Assembly: GCA_016719565.1 (NCBI GenBank)
Contig: JADJYU010000012.1
Span: 186,001-250,000 of the forward strand
DNA from: Ignavibacteria bacterium
Lineage (GTDB): Bacteria > Bacteroidota > Ignavibacteria > Tepidaquicellales > Tepidaquicellaceae
Length of the DNA stretch: 64,000 nucleotides
Direction of reading: 5' to 3'
This document shows positions 27,372-36,618 of this stretch, in pieces. The first letter of the stretch is position 1; every line of letters starts with the position of its first letter. Under the pieces are notes generated by a model that was not told the origin of the DNA, did no database searches, and saw only the letters and a program-made list of their open reading frames with translations. Position numbers and translations under genes: made by a program.

Positions 27372-28786
27372 TGAAGATCGAAATAAATAATAAGATCATT
27401 AAGAAAATAGGTGAGACAGCTGACAGCAGAAATGTGTCAGCGTATCTGGTCGGCGGTTATGTAAGGGATCTGATAATGGGAAAGGAAGGCGTTGATATTG
27501 ATATTATGACTGAAGGCGACGGGATACAATTCGCGAAAGATGTTTCAAAGGAACTTGGCGCAGAACTAAATTCAGTTTATAAAAATTTTGAGACCGCGCT
27601 GCTGAATTATGAAAATTACAAAATAGAATTTGTATCTGCGAGAAAAGAGAGCTATGACAGAGGTTCGCGTAAGCCGGTTGTAGAGCCGGCAACGCTTGAG
27701 GAAGATCTTTCGAGAAGGGACTTCACGATCAATGCGCTTGCAGCGTCGATCAATAAAAATAAATTTGGTGAAGTGATCGATAATTATAACGGACTCAAAG
27801 ACATTGAATCCGGAATTATCCGCACGCCTTTAGATCCTTTCAAAACATTTGACGACGATCCTCTGAGAATAATGCGAGCTGTGCGGTTTGCATCAAGATT
27901 TAATTTCAGGATAGAAGAAAATACTTTTAAGGCGATCATGGAAATGCGCGGAAGACTGACAGATGAAGGAGTAGTGTCTCAGGAAAGGATCACGAATGAG
28001 TTCCTGCAGATACTCATGACGGAGAAACCTTCAGTCGGGCTTGATCTGCTTTACAGATCGGGAGTGATGAAGGAGATTTTTCCGGAGATAGCTGAACTTG
28101 AAGGCGTCGATCAGAGAAATGATTATCATCATAAGAATGTATTTTATCATACCTTAATAGTAGTGGATAATATTTCGGCTAAGACGGACGATCTCTGGCT
28201 GAGATTTGCTGCGCTTGTTCACGATATTGCGAAGCCGAGGACGAAAAAATTTGTCGAAGGCACGGGATGGACATTTCATTCTCATGAGGAAGTCGGCGCA
28301 AGGATGATGAAGAAAATATTCAGAAAGCTGAAACTGCCGATGACAAAGCTTGAGTATGTGGAGAAGCTTGTGAGAATGCATCTGCGTCCGATACCGCTTG
28401 CGAAGGACGATGTAACTGATTCGGCGATAAGAAGACTTGCAGCCGAAGCGGGTGAAGAGCTTGAAGATCTGCTGACATTATGCCGTGCGGATATTACTTC
28501 AAAGAATCCCGGTAAGGTTAGCAAGTTTCTGGAAAATTATGACAGGGTGGAAAAGAGAATACTTGAAGTTCAGGAAAAAGACGAACTCAGAAACTTCCAG
28601 TCGCCTGTTAGAGGTGATGAGATAATGGAACTCTTCGGACTGGAACCGGGGAGGGTCATTGGTATATTCAAACACAGGATAGAAGAGGCGATACTGGAAG
28701 GGGAGATACCGAATGAGTATGATGCGGCTAAGGAATATCTTATGAAGATAAAGGATGAAGTTTTGGGTTTGAAGATTAATTCGTGA
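27371..28786 (+). CDS. CCA tRNA nucleotidyltransferase / poly(A) polymerase family with HD domain
   Basis: A 471-residue class II nucleotidyltransferase. The head domain has LVGGYVRDLIMG (about 26-37), the metal-binding DIDIM (about 43-47), and the RRDFTINALA motif (about 114-123). The neck has DDPLRIMRAVRFASRF (about 157-172), which selects nucleotides. An HD domain follows (AALVHDIAKPRTK, near 282, and MHLRPIPL near 336). In this phylum such a protein usually adds CCA to tRNA 3' ends. I give no symbol since cca and pcnB cannot be separated by eye. The following DNA is a repeat array. Confidence 0.88.
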   Translation: MKIEINNKIIKKIGETADSRNVSAYLVGGYVRDLIMGKEGVDIDIMTEGDGIQFAKDVSKELGAELNSVYKNFETALLNYENYKIEFVSARKESYDRGSRKPVVEPATLEEDLSRRDFTINALAASINKNKFGEVIDNYNGLKDIESGIIRTPLDPFKTFDDDPLRIMRAVRFASRFNFRIEENTFKAIMEMRGRLTDEGVVSQERITNEFLQILMTEKPSVGLDLLYRSGVMKEIFPEIAELEGVDQRNDYHHKNVFYHTLIVVDNISAKTDDLWLRFAALVHDIAKPRTKKFVEGTGWTFHSHEEVGARMMKKIFRKLKLPMTKLEYVEKLVRMHLRPIPLAKDDVTDSAIRRLAAEAGEELEDLLTLCRADITSKNPGKVSKFLENYDRVEKRILEVQEKDELRNFQSPVRGDEIMELFGLEPGRVIGIFKHRIEEAILEGEIPNEYDAAKEYLMKIKDEVLGLKINS

Positions 28787-28787
28787 C

Positions 28788-28824
28788 AACCAACCTCCGA
28801 CCCCTCCTTTGCAAGGATGGGGAG
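28788..28824. repeat. Dispersed hairpin repeat after the nucleotidyltransferase gene
   Basis: CCCCTCCTT at 28801-28809 pairs with AAGGATGGGG at 28813-28822 with one bulged base and a 3-base loop. It starts right behind the stop codon. There is no T run, so it is not a classical terminator, though it may protect the 3' end. The flanks match a common dispersed element form in A+T-rich genomes. Confidence 0.45.
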
Positions 28825-28845
28825 AATAAATTTGAATTAAATAAA

Positions 28846-30643
28846 AGTAGCCGCAGGCTTCAGCCTGCGGGATAAATAAATTGTTAATGAAGGGCGGGAT
28901 ATGAAAAAGCTTGAGAGAGATCAAAATCATTTTATTATTACGGAAATTAATATATTTTATTTTCCGCAACCTGAAGGTTGCGGCTACGAGTTTTTATTCT
29001 CCATTATCCTTCGAAATAAAACGGCGACAATAATTAAATAGAAAGATAAGAAAGTAACCGGGGGCTTTAGCCTGCGGGATAAATAAATCGTTAAAGGAGG
29101 GCAGGATATGAAAAAGCTTGAAAGAGATCAAAATCATTTTATTATTACGGAAATTAATATATTTTATTTTCCGCAACCTAAAGGTTGCGGCTACGAGTTT
29201 TTATTCTCCATTATCCTTCGAAATAAAACGGCGACAATAATTAAATAGAAAGAAAAGAAAGTAACCGGGGGCTTCAGCCTGCGGGATAAAAAAAATCGTT
29301 AAAGGAGGGCAGGATATGAAAAGTTTGAAAGAGATCAAAATCATTTTATTATTACGGGAAATTAATTTATTTTATTTTCCGCAACCTGAAGGTTGCGGCT
29401 ACGAGTTTTTATTCTCCATTATCCTTCGAAATAAAACGGCGACAATAATTAAATAGAAAGATAAGAAAGTAACCGCAGGCTTTAGCCTGCGGGATAAATA
29501 AATCGTTAATGAAGGGCAGGATATGAAAAAACTTGAGAGAGATCAATATCATTTTATTATTCCGGGAAATTAATTTGTTTTATTTTCCGCAACCTGAAGT
29601 TTGCGGCTACGAGTTTTTATTCTCCATTATCCTTCGAAATAAAGCGGCGACAATAATTAAATAGAAAGATAAGAAAGTAACCGGGGGCTTTAGCCTGCGG
29701 GATAAATAAATCGTTAATTAAGGGCAGGATATGAAAAGCTTGAGAGAGATCAAAATCATTTTATTATTCCGGAAAATTAATTTGTTTTATTTTCCGCAAC
29801 CTGAAGGTTGCGGCTACGAGTTTTTATTCTCCATTATCCTTCGAAATAAAACGGCGACAATAATTAAATAGAAAGATAAGAAAGTAACCGGGGGCTTTAG
29901 CCTGCGGGATAAAAAAATCGTTAAAGGAGGGCGGGATATGAAAAAGCTTGAAAGAGATCAATATCATTTTATTATTCCGGGAAATTAATTTGTTTTATTT
30001 TCCGCAACCTGAAGGTTGCGGCTACGAGTTTTTATTCTCCATTATCCTTCGAAATAAAACGGCGACAATAATTAAATAGAAAGATAAGAAAGTAACCGGG
30101 GGCTTCAGCCTGCGGGATAAAAAAATCGTTAAAGGAGGGCGGGATATGAAAAAGCTTGAAAGAGATCAATATCATTTTATTATTCCGGGAAATTAATTTA
30201 TTTTCCGCAACCTAAAGGTTGCGGCTACGAGTTTTTATTCTCCATTATCCTTCGAAATAAAACGGCGACAATAATTAAATAGAAAGATAAGAAAGTAACC
30301 GGGGGCTTTAGCCTGCGGGATAAATAAATCGTTAATGAAGGGCAGGATATGAAAAAGCTTGAGAGAGATCAAAATCATTTTTTATTACGGAAATTAATAT
30401 ATTTTATTTTCCGCAACCTAAAGGTTGCGGCTACGAGTTTTTAATCTCCATTATCCTTCGAAATAAAACGGCGACAATAATTAAATAGAAAGATAAGAAA
30501 GTAACAGGGGGCTTTAGCCTGCGGGATAAATAAATCGTTAAAGGAGGGCGGGATATGAAAAAGCTTGAAAGAGATCAAAATCATTTTATTATTACGGGAA
30601 ATTAATTTATTTTATTTTCCGCAACCTGAAGGTTGCGGCTACG
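28846..30643 (+). repeat. Nine tandem ~207-bp units, each with two REP-like palindromes
   Basis: The palindrome CCGCAACCTGAAGGTTGCGG recurs at 28964, 29171, 29379, 29587, 29794, 30002, 30205, 30411 and 30619, a period of 203-208 bases. A second palindrome near CCGGGGGCTTTAGCCTGCGG (first copy, 28851-28870, intact as CCGCAGGCTTCAGCCTGCGG) lies about 90 bases before each. Between them each unit has a purine-rich GGAGG-like box and an ATG followed by about 10 Lys/Arg/Glu codons. The open frames after that ATG are short and not conserved between units. The left half of the unit closely matches the DNA just upstream of the RAYT gene at 30798. No gene is seen in this stretch. Confidence 0.92.
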
Positions 30644-30735
30644 TGTTTAAAATAAATTGATAATCGGAGGAAGTAAATTGATATATTTTCCCGAAACCAC
30701 AGCAACAATAATTAAATATAAAGATTGGAAAGTAG

Positions 30736-30755
30736 CCGCAGGCTTTAGCCTGCGG
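30736..30755. repeat. REP palindrome upstream of the RAYT gene
   Basis: CCGCAGGCTTTAGCCTGCGG, a 20-base palindrome 42 bases before the RAYT start codon. Its flanks (AATAATTAAATA before, AAAGGAG after) match the array units. It is the probable left-end REP of the element. Confidence 0.85.
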
Positions 30756-30797
30756 AAGTATTCAAAAAGAATTAAAGGAAAATTAAAGGAGAATAAT

Positions 30798-31274
30798 ATG
30801 AGAATCATTCGTGAAAAAAAACATCGCTTAGATAAAGAATTTTATACCGGTGAAAAAATTGTGTCGTTCACAATGTGTATAAAGAATATGGAGAAGATAT
30901 TTATTAACGATTATATCTTTTTGATATTCCGGGATATTCTGAAAGAGGTAATAGTTAAAGGCGAATGTGAAGCGGTGATATATTTATTTATGCCCGATCA
31001 TCTTCATTTAATCCTGCAGGGTACCGGCAAAAATTCCGATGTAATTAAGTCTGCAGATCTTTTCAAACAAAAAACCGGTTATTGGTTCGGTCAGAATATG
31101 GAGTGTTCCAAATGGCAAAAGGATTATTATGACCACATTATCAGAAGCAATGAAGATCTCATATCACAAATCTATTATATATTAAAAAATCCGGTAAGAG
31201 CGGGGTTAACGGATGAGTGGAAGGAATATAAATTTATGGGTTCGACGGTTTATGATTTTGATGAGTGGGGGTAG
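30798..31274 (+). mobile_element. REP-associated tyrosine transposase (RAYT, IS200/IS605-like Y1)
   Basis: A 158-residue protein from ATG 30798, chosen because AAAGGAG precedes it; a longer frame from TTG 30657 would translate through the REP palindrome. The HUH motif is His68-x-His70 (MPDHLHLIL) and the nucleophile is Tyr110 or Tyr111 (WQKDYYDHIIRSNED). The C-terminus has the family's KNPVRAGL segment. RAYTs are single-strand endonucleases that recognise and move REP palindromes. This one is complete and lies between the tandem REP array (5' side) and three REP palindromes (3' side), so it is likely the enzyme that built them. Confidence 0.88.
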
Positions 31275-31304
31275 TGAGTAAATTAAATAGAGCTGAATAA
31301 TTTT

Positions 31305-31510
31305 ACAATGTTACCGCAGGCTGAAGCCTGCGGCTACGTCGAAACAAAAATTTTTCTTCTTAGTCAAATAGAGCTTGAAATAATTTTACAATGTTACCGC
31401 AGGCTGAAGCCTGCGGCTACGTGCGATAAAATAAATATTTTTCTTCTAAATCAAATAGAGCTTGAATTAATTTTACAATGTTACCGCAGGCTGAAGCCTG
31501 CGGCTACGTG
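31305..31510 (+). repeat. Three REP palindromes in tandem behind the RAYT gene
   Basis: CCGCAGGCTGAAGCCTGCGG occurs at 31314-31333, 31397-31416 and 31484-31503, all in the same orientation, each preceded by TTTTACAATGTTA and followed by CTACG. The copies are 83 and 87 bases apart, with related A+T-rich spacers (AAATAGAGCTTGAA). They are the likely right-side REP elements of the RAYT. An open frame across them is an effect of the repeat and not a gene. Confidence 0.88.
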
Positions 31511-31686
31511 CGATAAGATCTTTTTATAGTATGATCTCCAAAAAAGTTTTTTTCCGAATTCATTAAGCAAAAACTTCCCACGCAAATCCGAACAACAAAA
31601 AAACCAATCTATAAAAAATATATAATAGCAAGTGGAAATAATTTCACTTCACAAAATCGTCAAAATGTCCGTAGTTTTTTAGAGCA

Positions 31687-31856
31687 AACTCCCGTTAATT
31701 TTGTATAGTTCTTTTAAATACATCTGATCATCACGTCGGATCAGGGATGACGGTTAAGTGACGGGGGACAAAAATCCGAAAAAAAATTTCACTTTACAAA
31801 ATCGTGCCAACTCCCGTTAATTTTGTATAGTTCTTTTACATACATCTGATCTTCAC
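31687..31856 (+). repeat. Pair of 48-bp direct repeats
   Basis: AACTCCCGTTAATTTTGTAT begins copy 1 at 31687 and copy 2 at 31809. The copies match over 48 bases (to 31734 and 31856) with two differences, and a further upstream segment (TTTCACTT/TCACAAAATCGT) is also repeated. No gene is visible from 31530 to 31856. The duplicated segment contains TTTTG and TATAG boxes and could be a doubled promoter or the footprint of a duplication. Confidence 0.7.
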
Positions 31857-32218
31857 TGCGCAACTCTGATCACGGGCAAATGAAAAATAATTAAACTGTA
31901 ATTTTAAGTAAATAGAATTTCAATGAAGGCGGGAACTAACGAAAAATGAAATTCTAAGATTCTCACATTAAAAGGAGAATTAAAATTAATAAGTGCAGAT
32001 CAGAAAAGAAGTATCCTGGAAATAAAACAAAGAATCCGGAGTATGATGAAAAGAAACCGAAACAGAGTAAACAGAAAGAGTGAAATCATATGAAGAATCA
32101 TGAATGTGATGCGAAGAAGCTGAGAAATTCAGCAAAGAACTGCAAATTCTGAATAAAGCTACGGAGAAACTTAATAAAGAGTTCTGATAACTGAAAAAAG
32201 AAAAGGAGAAGCTGTAAA
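31857..32218 (+). other. Purine-rich stretch without a convincing gene
   Basis: The plus strand is very rich in A and G, with many short Lys/Glu/Arg-coding frames broken by stops (for example ATG at 32091 and nearby). It ends with a good GGAGAAG box before the ATG at 32219. It may be the decayed or untranslated leader of the heptad-repeat gene. I see no protein family in any frame. Confidence 0.4.
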
Positions 32219-32686
32219 ATGAAAATTGAAAATGAAATAAAGAAAGGGGAATGCAAAGCGAAGAAATATGAAAGTCAAATTAAGAGAAGTGAAAGTCAAA
32301 TTAAGAAAAGTGAATGTCAAATTAAGAGAAGTGAATGTGAAATAATGAAAGGTGAATGTGAAATTATTTTCAGTGAATGTCAAATTATGCGAGGTGAATG
32401 TCAAATTATTTTCAGTGAATGTCAAATTATGAGAAGTGAATGTCAAATTATGAGAAGTGAATGTCAGATTATGCGAAGTGAAGGTCAAATTATGCGAAGT
32501 GAAGGTCAAATTATACGAGGTGAAGGTCAAATTATGACGAGTGAAGGTCAAATTATGACGGGTGAAGGTCAAATTATGAGAAGTGAAAGTCAAATTATGA
32601 GGAGTGAAATTCAAATTATGAGGAGTGTAAGTCAAATTATGAGAAGTGAAAGTCAAATTATGAGAAGTGTAAGTCAAATTATGTGA
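32219..32686 (+). CDS. Heptad-repeat protein encoded by a 21-bp minisatellite
   Basis: A 155-residue frame that consists of 22 consecutive seven-residue units with consensus (M/K)(R/K)SE(C/G/S)QI, preceded by a GGAGAAG ribosome-binding box. The DNA is a 21-bp tandem repeat with gradual drift: Cys in the first half, Gly in the middle, Ser at the end. Glu and Ile recur every 7 residues, as in a coiled coil, though only one strong hydrophobic cluster (Ile, Met) falls in each unit. No stop occurs in the whole array. It may be a real repetitive protein or only a minisatellite whose period is a multiple of three. Confidence 0.45.
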   Translation: MKIENEIKKGECKAKKYESQIKRSESQIKKSECQIKRSECEIMKGECEIIFSECQIMRGECQIIFSECQIMRSECQIMRSECQIMRSEGQIMRSEGQIIRGEGQIMTSEGQIMTGEGQIMRSESQIMRSEIQIMRSVSQIMRSESQIMRSVSQIM

Positions 32687-33004
32687 TGTGAATGTAAAAT
32701 TATTTTCCGAAAAAGTAAAAATAATTTAAAAAGTGAAAAATTTTTCACAAAAAAAATGAACAGAGGCAATAAAAAATAAAAAGTAATAAGATCAACTGAA
32801 ATAAAATGCAATAAATTGAAATAACCAGTAACAAAAGAAAAAGCCGGGACATTTTCAAATCGAAGATTCCGGAGTCTGGAAATCCGCAGACAACACTCTG
32901 AAATAAACTGAGCGGGCTTTTGAGATGAAACGGCGAATTAACAATAAACCAAAAACCATAAACTAAAAAAATGCCGTAAATACGGCGAAAGGAAAATTAG
33001 TAAG
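32687..33004 (+). other. Leader region with small hairpin before the gene at 33005
   Basis: 318 A- and G-rich bases without a plausible gene. At its end, GCCGTA (32973-32978) and TACGGC (32981-32986) form a 6-bp hairpin with a 2-base loop, followed at once by GAAAGGAAAA, the ribosome binding site of the gene at 33005. The hairpin could affect translation start. The start of the stretch still shows decayed copies of the 21-bp unit. Confidence 0.4.
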
Positions 33005-33787
33005 ATGATTAAATATCAAAAAAACAAATACTCCATGTTTACTGGAGTACGCGCGTATCTTGATGATCACAGCGCGGGATACTCGGACAATGAAGAATTC
33101 TCGAATCATGTGAACACATTCAAATCAATTCTTCATAACATTGAAGCGACTGAAAACGAAAGAAGTAAGGCGACAACCGGAAAGGTGAGAAATAAAGCGG
33201 AAATGAGAAAAACGGCGACGAACTACGGGCTTGCAGTTGCCGGAGCAATATATTCTTACGCAAAGAAAAAAGGCGATATACAACTGATGGAATCTGTAAA
33301 TCTTAAAATTTCGGATTTCATTAAATTCAGAGATGCCGGACTTGTGATAGAGTTGACCTCGATAAGAGATACGGCAGCAAGATTCCCTGAAGACCTGGCG
33401 AAATACGGGATCACGGCGGATAAATTCGCAGAGTTTGAAGCGAAGATCGCACAATATACCGATGCTCTGGGCGCAAAGAATACCGGCACAGCTACTAAAT
33501 CCGGTGCCAGGAAGACAATGCAAACCATGTTTAAGGAAGCTGACAGTATTTTAGATTCAATAGACAGACTTATGAATGAATTCAGAATTGTTGATCCTGA
33601 TTTCTACGCGGGATATAAATCCGCCAGAGTGATAAAGGACCTGGGATTCAGACATACAGGAGGGTTCGCGAGGAATGGTAATACTTCCGGTGAGGGAAGC
33701 GCAGCCGGTAATGAATCTCAGAATTCGGGATTCAGTCAGGGTAGTCAGGTCATTGAGACATCGCCCGGACAAGGCAGCGAACTATAA
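33005..33787 (+). CDS. Helical protein of unknown function with Gly/Ser/Asn-rich tail
   Basis: A 260-residue protein without signal peptide or membrane segment. Residues 1-205 read as mostly alpha-helical with regular Ala, Glu and Lys spacing (for example DNEEFSNHVNTFKSILHNIE and KISDFIKFRDAGLVIELTSI). Residues about 215-260 are Gly, Ser, Asn and Gln rich and probably disordered. I do not recognise a named family; similar hypothetical proteins, in my recollection, occur in multiple copies in Ignavibacteria-like genomes. It has a good ribosome binding site and is followed by a strong terminator, so it is a real, separately transcribed unit. Confidence 0.65.
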   Translation: MIKYQKNKYSMFTGVRAYLDDHSAGYSDNEEFSNHVNTFKSILHNIEATENERSKATTGKVRNKAEMRKTATNYGLAVAGAIYSYAKKKGDIQLMESVNLKISDFIKFRDAGLVIELTSIRDTAARFPEDLAKYGITADKFAEFEAKIAQYTDALGAKNTGTATKSGARKTMQTMFKEADSILDSIDRLMNEFRIVDPDFYAGYKSARVIKDLGFRHTGGFARNGNTSGEGSAAGNESQNSGFSQGSQVIETSPGQGSEL

Positions 33788-33917
33788 GCGTGTCCGAATC
33801 CGAACTTGTGATTCACAACAGGGACGGAAAGATAAGTGATAAGGATAGTTACGGGAATGATCCGTTTCCTGAGAGAGATAAAGTGAAGTAACAGAAATAA
33901 ATAAATAGTAATGTCAG

Positions 33918-33948
33918 AAACCCCGTGGTAAGAACGCGGGGTTTTTTG
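33918..33948 (+). terminator. Rho-independent terminator
   Basis: An 8-bp stem AAACCCCG (33918-33925) with CGGGGTTT (33937-33944), an 11-base loop and a T run to 33947. It ends the transcript of the gene at 33005, 130 bases after its stop. Confidence 0.85.
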
Positions 33949-34355
33949 TTTTTGGTTTGGATAAATTGTGTGTGGTTCGCAGAGACGCAAAATTATGTGT
34001 TTCTATTGTGAGAAATTGAAATTCGTAAATACAAAATTGTCAGAGCTGAATCTCCCGCATATACTGAGTTTTAATTAACAATGAATTCTTTCGGGACTCA
34101 GCGCAGAAGCGGCAATATTGAGATCAGTGGACAGTTTTTTAAGCGATTTTGTGGTCAGTTTATCAAACGAAAAAACAAAAAGATAAATTATAATAAAATT
34201 GATTAATTGTTATAAATATTAATTAATATTTATTTTTACTATTTTTAATAAAATTGTAATTAAAAATAAAATTCTAAAAATAATTAAATTTAGAAATTAG
34301 TTCTTTTTAATATTGTTTTTTGCACAATTTTTTTAATCAATTAAAAGAATAAATT
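33949..34355. other. A+T-rich intergenic region before the signalling island
   Basis: No gene is visible. From about 34180 the DNA is almost pure A/T (runs such as ATTAATTAATATTTATTTTT), which may serve as an UP-like promoter region for the FHA gene at 34356. It marks the change from the repeat island to the more A+T-rich signalling island. Confidence 0.45.
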
Positions 34356-34985
34356 ATGAATTGTACATTTTGTAATTCCTATAATCCTCCTGACAATAAA
34401 TTTTGTACAGCATGTGGAAAACCGATTTCAGTTCCGAATAATAAAGTTTGTCCAAATGGTCATGTATATGATTCGGGTTTTGAAAAATGTCCATATTGTC
34501 CTTCTCCTCAATTACAGTCAAAAATAAATAAAAATATTGCCGGTTTAACAGATACATTTGATTCTTCTTCCGGTAAAGGGAAAGATTCAACAAGAATAAT
34601 GAGTCCTGAATCATCTGGTCAAAAGAACTCAGGTAAGACAATAATTATTTCTCCGGATAATGAGAATACTTTACAGAACAATTCAGGAAGAAAACTTATT
34701 GGTTGGCTTGTTTCGTTTTCTCATAAACCAGAAGGTGAAGATTTCAAACTATATGAAGGAAGAAATCTTATAGGAGGTGATCCTAAATCTGATGTATATC
34801 TGTCTGATCCTGCTGTATCATCACCGCATTGTATGCTTTTATTCAGGGGCGGGAAAATTAAAATAAAGGATGAACTTTCCACAAATGGTACCAAAGTCAA
34901 TGGAGAAGTTATTGAAGAATCTGAACTTTCAGATGGTGACATAATTCTTATAGGTAAAACCGTATTAAAATTCCGAAGCATTTAA
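34356..34985 (+). CDS. Zinc-ribbon and FHA domain protein
   Basis: A 209-residue soluble protein. Two zinc-ribbon knuckles are visible at the N-terminus: Cys3/6/17/20, then Cys32 with His36 and Cys45/48. A low-complexity Ser/Thr linker follows (about 70-115), with several TR and ST sites that kinases could use. The C-terminal FHA domain (about 120-208) has the fold motifs GRNLIGGDPKSDV, SSPHC and STNGTKVNG. FHA domains bind phosphothreonine, so the protein probably recruits a partner phosphorylated by the kinases downstream. It is the first gene of the island, 14 bases before the VWA-FHA gene. Confidence 0.88.
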   Translation: MNCTFCNSYNPPDNKFCTACGKPISVPNNKVCPNGHVYDSGFEKCPYCPSPQLQSKINKNIAGLTDTFDSSSGKGKDSTRIMSPESSGQKNSGKTIIISPDNENTLQNNSGRKLIGWLVSFSHKPEGEDFKLYEGRNLIGGDPKSDVYLSDPAVSSPHCMLLFRGGKIKIKDELSTNGTKVNGEVIEESELSDGDIILIGKTVLKFRSI

Positions 34986-34999
34986 TTAAATTTCTAATT

Positions 35000-36605
35000 A
35001 TGAAAATAAGATTATTACTTTCATTAGTAGTGTTATCTCTGTTATCAAGTATCGCTGTATCTCAGGATACGATCAACCTTTCTATTCGTGATCTGGATAT
35101 TAGTAACTTCCAGAAAATAAAACTATTTATGAATGTTGTAAACAGTAAAGGAGAATCCGTTACAAATCTGGATTCTAATTCAATTTATATAGAGGAAACT
35201 AATACAGGAAAAAAAATAAATCCAAAAGTTGAAAAGTTTTTTAATTCAGATGAAAGTATAGCTTTATGCTTTCTGATTGATGCATCAAATTCCATGGATG
35301 GTGAACCTTTAAATAATATAAAAAAGGATTGTTAACAATTTTACCAGATCTCAGACCACAGGATAAGATTGGAATAAGTTATTTCAATGATGAATTTTAT
35401 AAAAAACGGATTTTACAAATGACAAAGAAGTTTTAAAAAATAACATAAATGATCTTTCAACAGGCGGCAGATCTTCTCAAATATATCCAAGTATTAAGCA
35501 AGCTGTTGAATGGTTGAATGCAAATACTTCTTCCAGGAAAATTCTGGTAATTTTATCTGATGGTAATGATAACAGTGAACTGAATAGAGAGGAGATTGAA
35601 ACTCTAATCAGTGATAAGTCTTTTTCTGTTTTCACTATAGGGACTATTGCAGAAAGCTCAGAATCCAAAAACATGCTGATCAACATGGAATCAATTTCTT
35701 CTAAAGCGAAAGATGGATTCTATTACAGAATTTATGAAGCTGAAGATATGAAAAATATTATTCCGGCAATTTATGACCGGGTGAAGAATGAATATATACT
35801 GACTTATTTTAGTTATGCTCCTGTATCAACTGAAGTAAAGGCTAATATAAATATTGTTTCAGGAAAAAATATATTCCAAAAAGATTTTAGTTATAAATCA
35901 CCTGATAAGATAATTGAAAATGCACCTTCTGTTTCGTTCTGGAAAACAAAAGAGTTTTTATACGGTTCTATTGGAGCAGGGATTGTCTTGCTTGGACTTG
36001 CAATATTGTTAGCTTTAAATATTAAGAAAAAGAAACAATTCAAGCTAGAAAAAGAAGAGGAACAGAGATTAAGATTACTGGAAGCTGAAGAAAACAAGGC
36101 AAAGTTTGAAAATTTTCAAGTTGAATATGATGATTTACTTGACAGATTAGAAAACCAGCAAAATGTTTCAGAATCTGAAAAAGAAAAGATACTTCAACTT
36201 GAAGATATTCTTAATGAAACAAGTAAGACTGCCTTTGGAGAACCTGTAAAAATTGACACAAGAAGAAGAACTATGATTCTTGAAGCAAAGGAAAACATTC
36301 CTGAAGTTCATGTCTCAAATACTAATCCAAAGATCATCATACAATCCGGACCATTAAATGGCCAGCAGATTGAACTAAACAAAAATAGTATAGTAGTTGG
36401 TCGATTGGAAGGAGATATAGTTTTAAGCGATGATACTATTTCGAGGACTCATGCTGAACTTACAAATATTAACGGAAAGTTTTATATCCGGGATAATGAT
36501 TCTACTAATGGAACCTTTATTAACAACAGAAGGGTGAATCATTCGCTGCTGTCAGATGGAGATGTAATTCGACTTGGAAATGTTCAGTTAATATTTAAAA
36601 ATTAA
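35000..36605 (+). pseudogene. VWA-TM-FHA membrane protein (two frame breaks)
   Basis: Signal peptide (about 1-21). A von Willebrand A domain follows, with MIDAS motif DASNS in CFLIDASNSMDGEP and the late VILSDGNDNSE strand. One membrane helix (GSIGAGIVLLGLAILLAL), a charged coiled coil and a C-terminal FHA domain (VVGRLEGD, ISRTHAE, STNGTFINNRR) come next. So VWA is periplasmic and FHA cytoplasmic. The frame is broken twice, at the A6 runs 35320-35325 and 35401-35406. Adding one A at each restores a continuous chain with VWA sequence between them. The protein likely links a periplasmic ligand to phosphothreonine partners. PP2C follows 13 bases downstream. Confidence 0.82.
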
Positions 36606-36618
36606 AAAATTTATTATA

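Noticed and set aside
28900..30600. Short genes in each array unit, from the ATG after the GGAGG-like box
   Set aside because: The frame is about 46 codons in some units but stops after 16 in others, and it runs through a palindrome. It is probably a relic of the RAYT gene start.
28846..30643. CRISPR array
   Set aside because: Repeats are about 207 bp with no short repeat/unique spacer pattern, and no cas gene is nearby. A RAYT gene and REP palindromes explain it.
31308..31529. Open frame across the three REP palindromes
   Set aside because: It translates palindromes and spacers with a repeated AEACGY-like peptide and has no ribosome binding site or family match. The repeat explains it.
32171..32677. 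Long open frame on the minus strand over the heptad minisatellite
   Set aside because: A 21-bp period is divisible by three, so one stop-free unit keeps the antisense frame open too. It has no ribosome binding site, and its residues (Thr, Phe, His, Asn, Leu) only mirror the repeat.
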